A stretch of DNA of 64,000 nt from Gnetum montanum (Eukaryota; Streptophyta; Gnetopsida; Gnetales; Gnetaceae). This document shows positions 11,652 through 23,480 of this stretch, piece by piece. The notes beneath the pieces are model-generated. The model was not told the origin of the DNA. It did no database searches and saw only the letters and a list, made by a program, of their open reading frames with translations. Position 1 is the first letter of the stretch. Each line of letters starts with the position of its first letter. The position numbers and the translations under genes are program-made. Location of the stretch: positions 75,268 to 139,267 of the forward strand of contig MNCI01011158.1 of the NCBI GenBank assembly GCA_015680685.1. Reading direction: 5' to 3'.

Positions 11652-14499
11652 CTTTGGCTACACTAAGGACATGATGGTGATGGACTTTAATTACTACCAT
11701 AACCACAACATGTTGGAAGAGATGGAGTAGTTGGCTAGTTTTTTCAAGCATGGTGAGCATCCACATTGGGTCAAGAACCACAATACCACTTTTGTGGAGG
11801 ATATTTTTTGCAAGTGTGGGATAAGTATGATTTGTAGGTGTTATGCGTTTATGCGTTTGCTTCAAGGATGAGCATTGCACAATAGCATGTCAGTACTTGT
11901 GCAAATGATGCAAGAAAATGTTCTAGTAAACTGGAGCCAATGCTAGTGTCAATGTTTATGGTGTGACTAGATCAGATCAAATCCATAGGAATTGCTCAAT
12001 CTGGTATGTTAGTCACCTAGAATTTAGCATTACTATTTCACTTATGCTACTTAATTTAGTGATTATTATTTTATTTAAACTAAGGTCACATGCCTTTATA
12101 GGATTTTTTTGCATTAAGATTGGTCAGTTTTCTATTGCATCAAGACATGCAATGATGGTGAAAAAGGCAAGCACAACTTAAATTTTGAATTTTAACAAAG
12201 TATTACCTTTCAAACCAAAAAGTTTTCATATTAGGAAAAATTTCATATGAGTATATTAGAAGTGAAAGGGAAACTTAACTTTATGTTTCCAATACTAGGT
12301 TTATTAATGTATTCATTATTAAATTTGTTACCATTAAGGTGTTGTGAGTTAGGTATGCAAGCATTATGTAATAACATTGCCCCTACATTGTCCAACACCC
12401 CTTTGAATTCCCTTAGATCCAAGGGAACTAGGATAGAAGACCAGGGTATTACAAATCAAGGAAACATCACTATTACAATTGTAATCAAGAAGAGGATGTG
12501 CAACACATCAGTTCGACATTGAGTGAGTAAACACCTCTAAACTCTGAATGAGGACCAAAAAATAAGTATGTAAACAACCCTATGGATATAATCGGTGGGA
12601 GGATGACAATGTATCCACAGGGAGTGCCTCACCTCCAAACCCCTCATGATTTGGTACAAGGTTTGGTACGACATTACACTAGGACTATCCAATCCATTTT
12701 GTTACATATTTGTAACCACCATAGAATTAGGACTATGTAGTTCTTCAATGTATGAGTGAGATGAGAAGGACTAAGAAGGGGAATCAATAGGGTAAAATCC
12801 TACCACTTGCTTTGTACCAACAAGATGAGATGTGTTTTCTAACACCTGAGTACTACTCATGGATACCTTTGAGTGTTCTATGGCTCCTGAATCATGGGGA
12901 GGAACTAAAACAACTTCTACCCTGAGACCTCTCTCACAATCCACCCTTGCATAAAATAAGTGACATCCTAAAAGCGGTGCCTAAGATAAGTTTCTAGAGT
13001 ACACTTCAAGTATAGGTTTGACGCTCCTCAATTTTGGGAAGTTACTTAACTGAAATGAAGCTAGACTTGAATGAAGGTATCAACCCTAATACCTTATACG
13101 TCTTTTTGTCCAAGGCCTTGCATGAAATCCAAAAGGGTACTTAGAGGAACCTATAAAACCATCCCTACCCCATGATGAGAGGGATTAGGCCAACCTAAAG
13201 AGCCAACATCTCTAAGATGTCAATTATATTTTTCCCTTTTATTTTGATCTAGAGACTTTTATTCTTGATAGAGCCATACCTATGTAAGTAAACATGCTAC
13301 TCTTTCAAAAGTCTAGTCAAGTCCCTACTAAGTGGTATCTAAACACTCATTGATCCTTCAAGATCCTTTTTTTAACATCGATTTGAAGGCTTATCAAGAT
13401 TGATTTTTAGCATTAGTGATGCACTTGCAAAACCATAACTTAGAGAGAAAACATGCTCCAAAATAGCCATGCCTTACAAGCAACTCAAGCTTACCAGAAT
13501 TCCAGGTTTTACTTCTAAAATCTAGATCCATGAGGTCTTGCTAGTCTAGCTAGTTGAACACTAGATCACCATTTGTACACTAATATCACTATCCTTTTGA
13601 TCCTTTCACATCAGTCCAAGCTGGTATGAAGGGAGTTGAGTGTAATTTTCCTTTGAAACAAGGTTTATAGATAGATCTATTTTTGTTTTAACCTTACTAT
13701 TAGTAGATAAAATAGCCTTATAATCTATGTTTTTATCATCAAAATAGTATATTATATCTATGGAATCAAAGAAGATCCAAATTATTTTTGGAAAACTTCT
13801 CCAAGATGATGCCATAATATCCCAACACTCTCAATAAACTAAATCCTTCAAGTATGTTTAGCATTGAGCTCACTTACACGAATGCTTGAACAATAGAGAA
13901 TGGGTCAAAAAATGACCTTAAGATAATCCTCCAAGCACATCTTTCATTACACCTCTTGTGCCCCCATATATGGAAAAGGATTAGCTATATTCACCTCTTA
14001 TAGCTTCACCTTCTTATCTTGAGAGGTGGGGAAAACAGTATTCTTTAAGAGATTATTCTAGGAAAGCATGTTGAATTATCTCCAAGGACAAACATTAACA
14101 TGTCTCTAGGAAAAATCTAGGTTTCCATAATCTATATTTCCTTCCATGCCATGAACAAATACATACCACAATCAACACATATCACTTGTATTTTGAACTA
14201 AGAGGGAAGATTCTCATTGTGAGGTTCCTTTAACAAGTGGGTAAAGCAACCTATTTGCATTACATCATTCAAACAAGATGAACAAGATGATACAACCATA
14301 ATATTTACCATCTCATATTGTGAGAAGACATAGATTTATAGGTCTTAACCACATCTAATCCTATAATAAGGATCTACTCTAAAGGCCAAAGAGCCCATTC
14401 CCAAAATTTCCATTGGGAAGACTTACATTTCACTAGAGGAGATATGGATTATCCTTTTAGGGTATATCCACCTCTACCCATAACTCCTTCAATGGATTA
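11652..14499. other. Unassigned degenerate DNA
   Basis: No domain was recognised. A plus-strand stretch at about 11650-11880 reads almost without stops (two TAG) and contains WVKNHNTTFVEDIFCKCG, but I do not know the family. Further on (12540-13200) the DNA is less AT-rich than its surroundings but gives no long frame. By position it should include the gag of the plus-strand Tat element whose protease follows, yet no gag signature is readable. Confidence 0.4.
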
Positions 14500-14990
14500 T
14501 GGGTAGATTTTAAACGATCCATATCACTAGACTTCATTATTAGGGAAAAATTTCCCACATTCGTTAATTTCTTAGTGGTGGAAGGGATACCAAGTTTCAA
14601 CCTAATCCTGCAGAGACCCTAGCTAGTTAAATTATGAGTAGCTTCTTTCTCAATTCACCAAGAGATTCACCTAACTTATGAGAGAGGTGAAATTATTATC
14701 CATGGAGGTTGTGCAATCCCCTTGTTCATCAATAATTTTGACTTCAAATAGGGATTCGAGGTGGAGTTTTAAGAAGAAACTCCTATCACCAAAACCAAAG
14801 TTAAGAACCACAACCATGTCAACTAAGCCAACAATACCAATACTATGACCATTAATGAATCATGAGAAGGGCTCCCATTTAACATTGTAAGGGAAATAGG
14901 AAGTAAAAGACCATACAACAAAAAACTTATACATTTCCTAATCTTTGAAAGATTAGAAAATAGTTGCATGATTAAGTACATTACCCATTT
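14500..14990 (+). pseudogene. Tat-A protease region
   Basis: The plus strand reads FVNFLVVEGIPSFNLIL, then QRP-LVKL-VASFSIHQEI and TYERGEIIIHGG. The same block is found in the second Tat element on the minus strand at 56600-57040 (LVVEEILTFNLILGRPWLAK, SSPIHQEIHLPYESGKIVIH). In plant gypsy elements this is the C-terminal half of the aspartic protease (the ILGRPWL motif) and the start of the linker. The catalytic D-S/T-G part upstream is not recognisable here. Gly of LGRPWL reads Gln and Trp reads as a stop. It is the 5'-most readable piece of Tat-A, whose RT begins at about 23.8 kb. Confidence 0.7.
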
Positions 14991-15171
14991 TGTTATCCTT
15001 GTACATATTGTATGTCCTTTCAACTAGTTACTTTTTTTTTTCAATTTTTATTTATATTTTTACATTTTTACCTTATATTTTGTGTCAATTTATAATTTAT
15101 GCTTATTTTATTTATGCTTACATAAAACTAAAAAATGACTTAAAAAATAAAAAACACAAAACCAAAATAAA

Positions 15172-15222
15172 CCATGTCCTACCAAGGCCTAAAACTAGTG
15201 TCTTGCCATGGCCTAAAACTGC
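15172..15222 (+). repeat. GGCCTAAAACTAG minisatellite, two units
   Basis: Two units, CCAAGGCCTAAAACTAGTG and CCATGGCCTAAAACTGCC, lie just 3' of the Tat-A protease. The same unit forms long arrays at 55945-56290 and 61195-61385. Confidence 0.7.
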
Positions 15223-15625
15223 CAAATTTGTGATCTCACTTTTATCTCCCTTTCATGTATGTTAGGACTAGTCAACCTTATCACATTATTTACAATTTTT
15301 TCTTTAAAAGTTATGCCTATCTTACATTTTCACATTTTTCATTCTATCACTTAATTTTATTTCATAGCCTTGTCATTTTAACTTGTTACCTTGTGTGAAA
15401 ACTATAAAATAAAATAAAAAATATAAAACATAAAAGACCAAAAAATTTTAATAATAGCCATGGTTACATTGTATGACAAGTAACATAAAAAATATATAAT
15501 TTCCATGTCTAATAGCCATAGTTGCATTGTGCAACATATGATAAAAAGAATAATAATACATAGTCTCCAAGGCTATGATGGCCAAAACAACATAACAAAA
15601 ACAACAAAACATGACATGTAAAATA
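15223..15625. other. AT-rich spacer
   Basis: No coding signal. It holds a short direct repeat, AATAGCCATGGTTACATTGT (about 15453) and AATAGCCATAGTTGCATTGT (about 15511). On the minus strand it would be the 3' flank of the pseudogene at 16276-19640. Confidence 0.45.
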
Positions 15626-15630
15626 GTAAC

Positions 15631-16270
15631 TGATGAGACGCGATATGCACTGTGCCGCGATATCGGATCTTTCCCTGCGATATCGCGTACGCAATATCGC
15701 GGTCTGCCGCCANGTCCCAGTGGTAGTCTAATGTGTACGGCTAGTTAAGGAATCGACTGCTCATCGCTAGGCTAGAACGTGTGATAAGTACGACTTGGCT
15801 ACGAGCATCCACGGATGTGTACGGCTAGCCAATGAATCAGCTACTTATCACACTTAAGCTAAATAGGTGCCTTAGTATGACCACTTCGAACACTTGCGTT
15901 ACATGTGGTGATCCCAGTAATGATTAGCGTTTGGTAGCCACAGTTGCATAGTTCAGGGTGTGTCCGGTAAGTGGGAACGGATGCTAACGCTAGTTAATTT
16001 AGACTTAGGACATTAGTTAGAGTTAGTTAGTTTCTCAACCCTTTCTCTCATAGCATAGGCGATAAACTGAAAAATACCAAAAAAATCACATACCTCAGAC
16101 TTGCTTAACCATACACCGTGACACTTACAAGCAAGCCTGGGAAGACAACGAATGATTAACCGCAAGTGTTTCTTGTGGTGTTAAGGCATGTAGTCTGTGG
16201 AGTTCGACCGGATCGCGCATGCACGCTCGTATTCGTATGGTTGAGTGTAGGGGTACCTCACGACTCATCA
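15631..16270 (+). mobile_element. Solo Athila-type LTR with intact target duplication
   Basis: Begins TGATGAGACGCGATATGC and ends CGACTCATCA, the same termini as the LTR at 62526-63342, and aligns with it over most of its length. It is flanked by identical 5-bp target duplications, GTAAC at 15626-15630 and GTAAC at 16271-16275. With no internal region, this is a solo LTR left by recombination between the two LTRs. Compared with 62526-63342 it lacks about 180-250 bp after the GATATCGCG cluster, including the TATA region, and has a partial duplication of the GTGTACGGCTAG segment. A single N at 15713 lies exactly at that junction, so some of this may be assembly error. It is richer in CpG than its surroundings. 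Confidence 0.92.
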
Positions 16271-17940
16271 GTAACCAAGACTAAGCCATAGGAGAAGGAG
16301 GAGAATCATCATCAATGTCATCACCAATGTCATCATCATCATTTCCTAAAGCCTATAAACAATGAAACATGCAAACAATTAGTAATTGTAATGATCAAGA
16401 AATATAACCATAAAACAACAAAAACCACAACAAGAAGTATAACATAAAACTTAAAACATATTTCCACAAAAATTAAAGAATTTAGGTGTAATGTCTTTAG
16501 GAGAAAATTTTTGTAGGCTAGTTTCAAACCTGTGAAGAATTTTCTCCACTCATAGTAGCCTAGTCAATTTCTCCCAGATGCACTCCCACTAAGATCTTTC
16601 TCCTTTTTATACCCATCCAGTCAAGTGGAGCACTGGAAAGGTTAGTTGTGGTGGTTTTCCTAGTTGCAATAGTGATTTGAGGAGTGGGAGAATCAACAAC
16701 CACCATTGATTCTACAAACATCCTGAAGGTATGTTCTACGCCCATCCCCTACACAAATAGCTCATGTTTTCAGTTCTCAATGGCCTCGTCATGCTATAAT
16801 TTCAAGTAACTCTCCTTTTTCACCTTTTATTCCTACTTTTGTACCATTTTTTATTTCTCCATTCTAATACCCAAGTGTAATAATCTCTTCAATCCATGGA
16901 CTTATGAACTAACAACTCCATCTACATGTATTTCTCAATGTTGCTCCTAGCTAGAGCAACCTTACTTTGGATGATACTCCAGTAGCATGATCACTCAAGT
17001 TTCTTATTGTGTAAACAGTTTCTATTGGCCACATGAGCCTCTATAAACTCTTTGCAATTTCTAAGGCTCATATTCTCAACTACTAGCTACTTGTTCTTAT
17101 TTTCCAAGGCTACAATCTTTTCCAACAGAAACTCATTGGAGCATTGGGACTTCCAAGTTATCTTAGCACATGATATAGCACACTTGGTAGCCCCTTCATA
17201 TAATCTCCATGGAACATTTTCCACATTTGGAGGTAACTTGGGTAGATCATCAAATTCCATGTCATGCATATAATTCCATCTAAATTTGGATACTATCATA
17301 GCCAAAAAACACAAAAAATAACAAAAATATAATAAAAGAAAAATATTTAAAAATTCCTAAAACCATGTAGTCACAAAAACATTTAAAATAGTAAAAAAAT
17401 AAAATAATGTAAAAAAAAAACATTAAACTTAGCAACTTTAGGAGCTATCTATTATAATCTATTAACCATGTCATCTACCATTCCTTGCATGAACTTTGTT
17501 TTTTTTGGGACCTCCACCCAAGGTGTTAGATAGAATGTAGATGTCGATGCTTTTGAAGGAGGCTCATGCACTACAATTACTATTACCATTAAATATACTT
17601 TAGAACAAAAGTGTTTAAAACTTAAAACATAAACAAAAACAACATTAAAGTTCACCAAGAAAATCATGATGCACATCCATCAAAGGATTATCTTCTAGAG
17701 GCAAATTATCAAAGATCGAATCCATAACATCTAGAGATTCCCTGGATGCTCTTTTCTATTCTTCCTTGTGTTGTCATTCCTCCTCCATGATAGTTCTAGG
17801 AGCCAGGTCTTATTTCTTTCGTACAACCAACTAAATCTAACAAAGATGAAACAAATTAGTAAATATGTTTTTACAACAAAAATATAACTAAAAAAAATAA
17901 ATACATAACAAGACAAACAATAAAAATAATGAAAATGTTA

Positions 17941-17957
17941 ATATATATATATATATA
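17941..17957. repeat. (AT)n microsatellite
   Basis: Eight AT dinucleotides in an intron-like AT-rich segment of the minus-strand pseudogene. Confidence 0.9.
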
Positions 17958-19144
17958 CCTATAATAGAGTCATTGAATTAGTTAAGTATAATGGCCAAAT
18001 TCTTACATGCTAGTTGATTAACAACAATAGTGCTTTCTTGAACTCATGGCCTTTTCATCTTTTTCCTAGGAGTACCATCTGCTTCTATGTGTATCCTTTT
18101 TGTTTTCTTTGCATTACCATGCATAGCCTGGGGTTTTCCCCCCATGTTGTCAAGGGAAAAATCATATGAACCACTAAAATTCTTAGTGGTAATAATTGGT
18201 GATTCACCCACACCCTCCACGAGTGGGTCTTCAAAACACATCACCTCTATGATATGTTTTGTCTAAGGTTTTGAAAGTTAAAAAGCATCATGTGCTAGCC
18301 ACTTCCCATTCCTTCTAATCACTAAGAACTCCACGAACCTTCTAAGGTATGCATAGAAAAAGGTGAAATGCATGTGATATATGGAGTCATGGTTGTTTTA
18401 GAGTTTTTGGACTTCATCCCATAGCCCATTGACCAAAAAGGTAGCCTAGTCAAACCTTGTGTCATTAGTTAACATGTTTTTCATTGTCCAAGCCTACTAA
18501 ATGCCTATGATTTTCTTCTACAATAGTAGCATGGGAAAGACACTAGAGTAAGAAAGTAAGTAATTGTCATTTTTTTTTCTCAACTTTATACTTACTAAAA
18601 GATAATGTAGCATCAAAAGGATAGTTAAGCCAAGTTTGCATCTCCTCTCTATGATCTATATCCTTCACTAATTTAATGCCTATCTTAACATCATTAGAGG
18701 GTATGCCAAAGAGATTGTTAAACATAGACTTATTAATGGGCAAAAGAATTGGAAAACTGTGAATGAGAGTGATGAATTTGGTGATGCACTTATTAAAAGA
18801 ATCAATCACGTTCAACATCTCAATATATGACATTGATGAGCTAGGCAACATGAATGGGTTAAACACACCTACATTGGGAATCCTTTATTAAATATTCTCA
18901 TGAGCTCTTTAGGTCAACCATTCCTGTGATAGGTCTATGTCACCCCATTTGAGTTCAATTTTCTCCTCATCATGGCTTGAAATAGCCACGGTGATTGAAG
19001 ACTCATGCATGAAATCTATGACACAACATAATTAACTAGTTGGCCTTATAAAATAAAAAAAAATATAAAAATTAAAATACAAAACAAAACTAAAACTGAA
19101 AACATTGACAATACTTTAAAAACTTTCACTAACTAGGCTTAGGC

Positions 19145-19627
19145 AAAGTTGGAATGTTAGGTTGAACTAGCATACGTGCTCCTAGGTCTCAACAAGCCTA
19201 CCATGCATATGGTGTTTATGCGATCGACCAACATCAAAGTGTTTTTGGCATTGTATTGAGAATACTCTAGCATCTTCTAGATTTGTGATGATCTTTGAAC
19301 TTCCATAGAATATGAAGTATTATTTTTCTCTATCTCTCTTTGGATGTTAAGATCATCAATCATGAACTTCAAAATATAGTTAGAAGACCTTGCTAAGAGA
19401 GTGTTTGTGATTATGGTTGCAACATCTATAGCCAAGTGTGACCACATGGTCACACTGTAATTGTGCAATAGGTACATTAGGAATTCTCTACTGCTAGGTC
19501 TAAACCATATTGGTGTGTGGTTATCAAGGTTCATATTGAGATTTAAGCTCTTTTCTATACCCATTCTTGTGTAACATAAAATTTCTAGTAACTCAATGAC
19601 AATCAAGATAGGTTTCAAAAAGGCCAA
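19145..19627 (-). pseudogene. Block with possible FCP1/NIF-type phosphatase fold
   Basis: This is the longest open block of the minus-strand pseudogene. It reads FLKPILIVIELLEILCYTRM, then NHTPIWFRPSSREFLMYLL and NYSVTMWSHLAIDVATIITN. Plant NLI-interacting-factor (FCP1-like, HAD superfamily) phosphatases have the same layout: a hydrophobic strand KPLLVLDLNGVLCY, a gap, then W-x-RPG-x-x-EFL, about ten residues, and a strand ending in W-S/T. If the homology is right, the catalytic D-x-D-x-T/V of the first strand has become I-E-L, so it would be inactive. The downstream NTLMLVD could be the third strand. This is a fold-level guess from motif spacing, not a confirmed match. Confidence 0.3.
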
Positions 19628-19640
19628 TTACATAGCCAAA

Positions 19641-20974
19641 ACACATAGCCATTAAACTATAGATAATCATAAAAAAATTAGAAAAAAATTAACAATATCT
19701 AAGCATAAATATCCTATGGAATGATAACATTATCAAAAAACAAAATAAATACATAAGACAACAAAGCTCACTAACATGTTTTCCATACAAATACAAAGCA
19801 AGTTTGGCCTTTTTATACCTTAATTCACATAGTGAAAAACAAAAGTTGACATCTTGGAAAGTAATTGACATAATAAAAAACTGGTTTGACATTTTAACAA
19901 ATATTTGATATTTGAAGCCTTAGAATAAGCATTACCACAAACACTTGACATAAAACCAAGTTTTTGACCAAACTAGAACCCAAATTAATAGTGTTGGAAT
20001 TCAATGAATGGGATTTTGTAGACTATGGTGGTCAACGAGCTCACACACTAGGAATGTGAGCAAATTATAAACAAAAAACATGAGTTTTCTTATCTCTTGG
20101 AGCCTACACAATACCACACTTTCCTACTAAAAGCTTCAAAACCTTTCATATGTTGTGGTATTAAGCAAAAATGGTACCACATGTTGGCCATATGCTTATG
20201 GAAAATCCAAAATCATCAAAAACCATGCACAGGTGCCCACCACTACTAACCCTAGCCTAAACACTATAAAACTCTACAAATAAAATTCAAAGTTGACCAA
20301 TATAGATCTTAGGAGGTGGGAAAACTTTTAGAAAAATTTCAAAAAATTATGGTTAACCTTGGATGAAAGAACATAGCTAGGACAATCAAAATATGACATT
20401 AATGCTATAGTAATAGTGTGCAAAAATCCAAAATAGCATGAAATTTTAACTTAAAAAAGAACCAGTTTGCAATAAGTTGATTACAATAAGAACCTTGGGA
20501 AAGATATAGAAAAAATTTAACAAATTTCAAGCTTCATGTAAAACCTTTCTACACTACATTTGCAATACCTTGGGACCATAAATGCTGACTACAAAACCAC
20601 AAAAAATTCCAAATGTTGCTAGTTTTTTCATAGGAAAACTTCAAAATTTTGGGAAAATAAGTTAGAGGGTTGAAAAAATCCATAAAAAGGTCATAAAAAA
20701 TATTAAAAATGTGATTCCAACTTTGGTACAGCCAAAAAACCTAGAACAATAGTTCTATGTGATCAAAATTATAAAATTTTAGCATACATGTTATGGAAAA
20801 AATGTCAAATTTAAGCCAAAATGATCAAAATTAGGGCAAAAATAGTAAGAATAGGTGTGGGAAAAAATTAAATTTTTTCCAATCAATGAAAAAATCCCAA
20901 AATTTATCTTTTAACATAATTGATAGGCCTATATGTTGGATTCAACATGATTAGAATGAAAATTTTTTACCTAG
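19641..20974. other. AT-rich stretch, intron-like or spacer
   Basis: No domain on either strand. It lies between the candidate first exon (20975-21362) and the next block of the minus-strand pseudogene, so it may be an intron. It may equally be Tat-A spacer. Confidence 0.4.
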
Positions 20975-21362
20975 GATAGCCTAGACATGGAAAAACCTTT
21001 TCACAAAATTGCAAAAATTCAAAAAAATGGAGAAGAATGGGTATTTGGTGGCCCTAGATGAAGATGCTTTCTTTGAAGAAAGATTTAAAAGCCTAGATAT
21101 AATGTGTATTGCCTCCTATGTCTTGTTGAAAACTAGATTCCAACTTCTCAATTTGATCTTCTACAACATGGAGTCCAAGATTTGTGAATTCTACCTTCAC
21201 TGCCATAGGAAAAAGATTGAAATTCTTGGTTTTGCTACCACAACGTTGTCCACAAGGATGGGTAGAAGCCAAGAATACTAGAAAATTATGCAAATTTATG
21301 TTTTCAAACACTCTAGCTCTTATATGTTGCCCTTCAAAGATTGGATGACGGAGAACCTCCAA
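20975..21362 (-). pseudogene. Open block, possible 5' exon of the unassigned pseudogene
   Basis: A minus-strand frame from 21362 reads MEVLRHPIFEGQHIRARVFE, then a segment with HPCGQRCGSKTKNF and a helical end VVEDQIEKLESSFQQDIGG, stopping at 21093; further blocks in the same sense follow to about 20980. Length and composition look more coding-like than the neighbourhood, but the family is not recognised. A shorter plus-strand frame overlaps it and I judged that one a shadow. Confidence 0.35.
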
Positions 21363-21529
21363 TGTTGAAGTTTAACTTCAAAATCCATCGAAAGTGCCTT
21401 ATATGCTAATCATAAAAACTATTTGGAATTTATGAATATTATCCACACATTTAGGTTAGGAAATTGAAGGAGAAATAAATCTTTTACATTGGGTATTTAT
21501 TGTAAATTTCTTATTTGTAGTCTCATAGA

Positions 21530-22600
21530 TTGGAAAACCACTTACCAATATGTGAGACAATGTATGGAACCTTAAGGTCTTGCTTCCACATGTTGAAAAA
21601 TCACCTTCCAATATGTGGACCAATGTGTGGGAAATGAACTTAGAAAAATACCATTAAAAAATTACTCACACATTTCCTAGAGTGCCCATCAAAATCTTAA
21701 GATAGTAGCCAACCTTTTAAAGTATCAAAAATCATCTTTGGGTGTCCACAAGCTGAAGGTTTGGAACCCACACATTGAAAAACCATTCTAAAAAATTTTA
21801 GACTATTTGTGGGGAAAAAAAAGCCTATATTTTCTCAAAACAAGTCATACTTGGCTTCAAAAATCCCAAAAAATTCAAATTCTCCTCCAAACCTCAAATG
21901 TTGGCACAAAAACCTAGAAACGCCAAAAAACCTAGTCAAACCCCATGCAAATAGATAAGTTTCATCCCACACATTGGAAAAATACTTTTCAACATGTGGA
22001 ATGATGTGTGGGATTTTACAAACATTTATCTTGGTGAATACAATTTGAAGAATTACCAATATTTCTTCCAAACCTTAGCCACTACCATAAGAGCTTGGGG
22101 AGGTCAAAAACTTGGTTGAAAACTTCTACAAGCTATCTTCCTAGATTATACACATTCAAAAACCACTCCTCAATGTATGAGCTAATGTGTGGGGTAATAA
22201 CAAGCATAAAATTACTTAAAAACACTCACAATTTATGTCAAAATAACCCAATAGGCTATAGAACCCTAGGTGTTTCCCTAGAGATATATAGAAGCTAGAA
22301 AACCTTGTTGAAATTACGCTTGGTGCTATCACAAGCTAGCATCTTAGCTTCCACACATTGGAAAACCACATAATAATGTGTGAGGCAATATGCAGTGGAA
22401 AAATGAGCTCAAACTTAATAAAAATAACTCTTACTTTATATGAAGAAGCTTAAAAAATTGTAGATTTCTCTCCTAGACCTTAAACATTACCATAAGAGCC
22501 TCAAAAGACCACACATTGGGGTACTAGGCTTTGCATGCTATGATATTACATGACCCAATGTGTGGAATCCACACCACTAATTGACAAGACCAAAATTGCC
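21530..22600. repeat. About 185-bp degenerate satellite with palindromic core (inverted relative to 53330-55720)
   Basis: A motif of the form CACACATTGGAAAACCAC ... CAATGTGTGG recurs. Its two arms, CACACATTGG and CCAATGTGTG, are reverse complements, so each unit can form a hairpin. Right-arm positions are about 21621, 21803, 22001, 22183, 22385 and 22556, spaced 182, 198, 182, 202 and 171. Between the cores runs a shared segment with GCTAGAAAACCTTGTTGAAA. That segment matches the reverse complement of units in the 53.3-55.7 kb array, so the two arrays are one family in opposite orientation. It lies in the Tat-A spacer. Confidence 0.7.
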
Positions 22601-22859
22601 TAAACATTGTCATGGTAGTTTTTACAAGACTTTTTTGCTATTTTGACTATTTTCACAAAATATTTTTCTTATCTTAATTATTTTAACTAGATTTTTTATT
22701 TATTTTACTAGTTTAGAACTTGTTTTTTAAATATATTTTTACTTATTTTAACAATTTTTTAGCAATTTATGGTCTATTTTCACTAGGTTTTTCCCTATCT
22801 TGACCATAAAAGTACTTGAAAAAATTAACATTATTATTTCATATTATTTTCAATCTTGT

Positions 22860-23480
22860 TTGACCTTGTTCAACCATTCTTGACCTCCTTCTACATCATT
22901 TAATACCATTTGTTGCCATTTTGCATTGTTTTGATAGCATTTGACCTTGTTTAGCCTTGTTTGACCTTATTCAACATCATTTATCATCATGTAACATTAT
23001 ATTTCCATCATTTTGACATCATTTGGTGTCATTCAACACATATTAACATCATTTCAACATTATTTGACATCATTTGATATCATTTTACTTCATTTGGTAT
23101 CATTTGGCATCATTTGGTGTCATTTGCCCATATTTTGACATCATTTAGCCTTGCTTGACTTTATTCAACATCATTTGATATTATTTTATCATCATTTGAT
23201 ATCACTTGACATCATTTGGTGTCATTTGACACTATTCAAAAACATTCTGACATCATTTAGTATCATTTTACATTATTTTTGACATAATTTAGCCTCATTT
23301 TACCATCTTTTGACAATATTTTGAATCATTTGACCATGTTTGTCCTTGTTTTACTATCATTTGGCATCACTTGGTATTATTTGATGTCATTTGACATCAT
23401 TAGGACCTCATTTGACCTTATTTGACATCATTTTGCATAGTTTTGACCTTAATTTGGCCCTTAGTCTACATGATTTGGAT
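22860..23480 (+). repeat. (TTTGACATCAT)n degenerate short tandem repeat
   Basis: Dozens of imperfect copies of an 11-12-nt motif, TTTGACATCAT or CATTTGGTATCAT, run for about 600 bp. They are interrupted by the related TTTGACCTTG motif, which marks the edges. The reverse complement of the same motif occurs at 53000-53200 in Tat-C, in the same position relative to the satellite. Confidence 0.85.

Larger units (their letters stand above)
16276..19640 (-). pseudogene. Unassigned multi-part pseudogene, coiled-coil with acidic C-terminus
   Basis: On the minus strand a series of readable blocks runs from about 19.6 to 16.3 kb: 19627-19277 (see separate entry); 19011-18567 with IELKWGDIDLSQEWLT and INKSMFNNLFGIPSNDVKIG; 18500-18260 with NGKWLAHDAF; 18244-18044, basic, ending TPRKKMKRP; 17676-17452; 17314-16950 with LLEKIVALENKNK, a heptad-like coiled coil; and a tail at about 16360-16280 reading GNDDDDIGDDIDDD, then PPSPMA and stop. 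Stops between and within blocks look like mutated Gln and Trp codons. Pyrimidine-rich AT segments between blocks look like introns; a candidate 19016-19129 (GTGAAAG to CATAG on the minus strand) does not fit the phase simply. I do not recognise the family. The pseudogene at 44130-45520 ends in a similar acidic-proline tail. The solo LTR inserted just past the stop. Confidence 0.5.

Noticed and set aside
7935-11665. Target-site duplication of the Copia element
   Set aside because: Left flank TTTGGATA and right flank CTTTGGCTA share only TTTGG with an offset; not the expected 5 bp directly abutting both LTRs.
22860-23480. CRISPR-like array
   Set aside because: Motif copies are contiguous and degenerate, with no unique spacers of constant length, and the DNA is plant.
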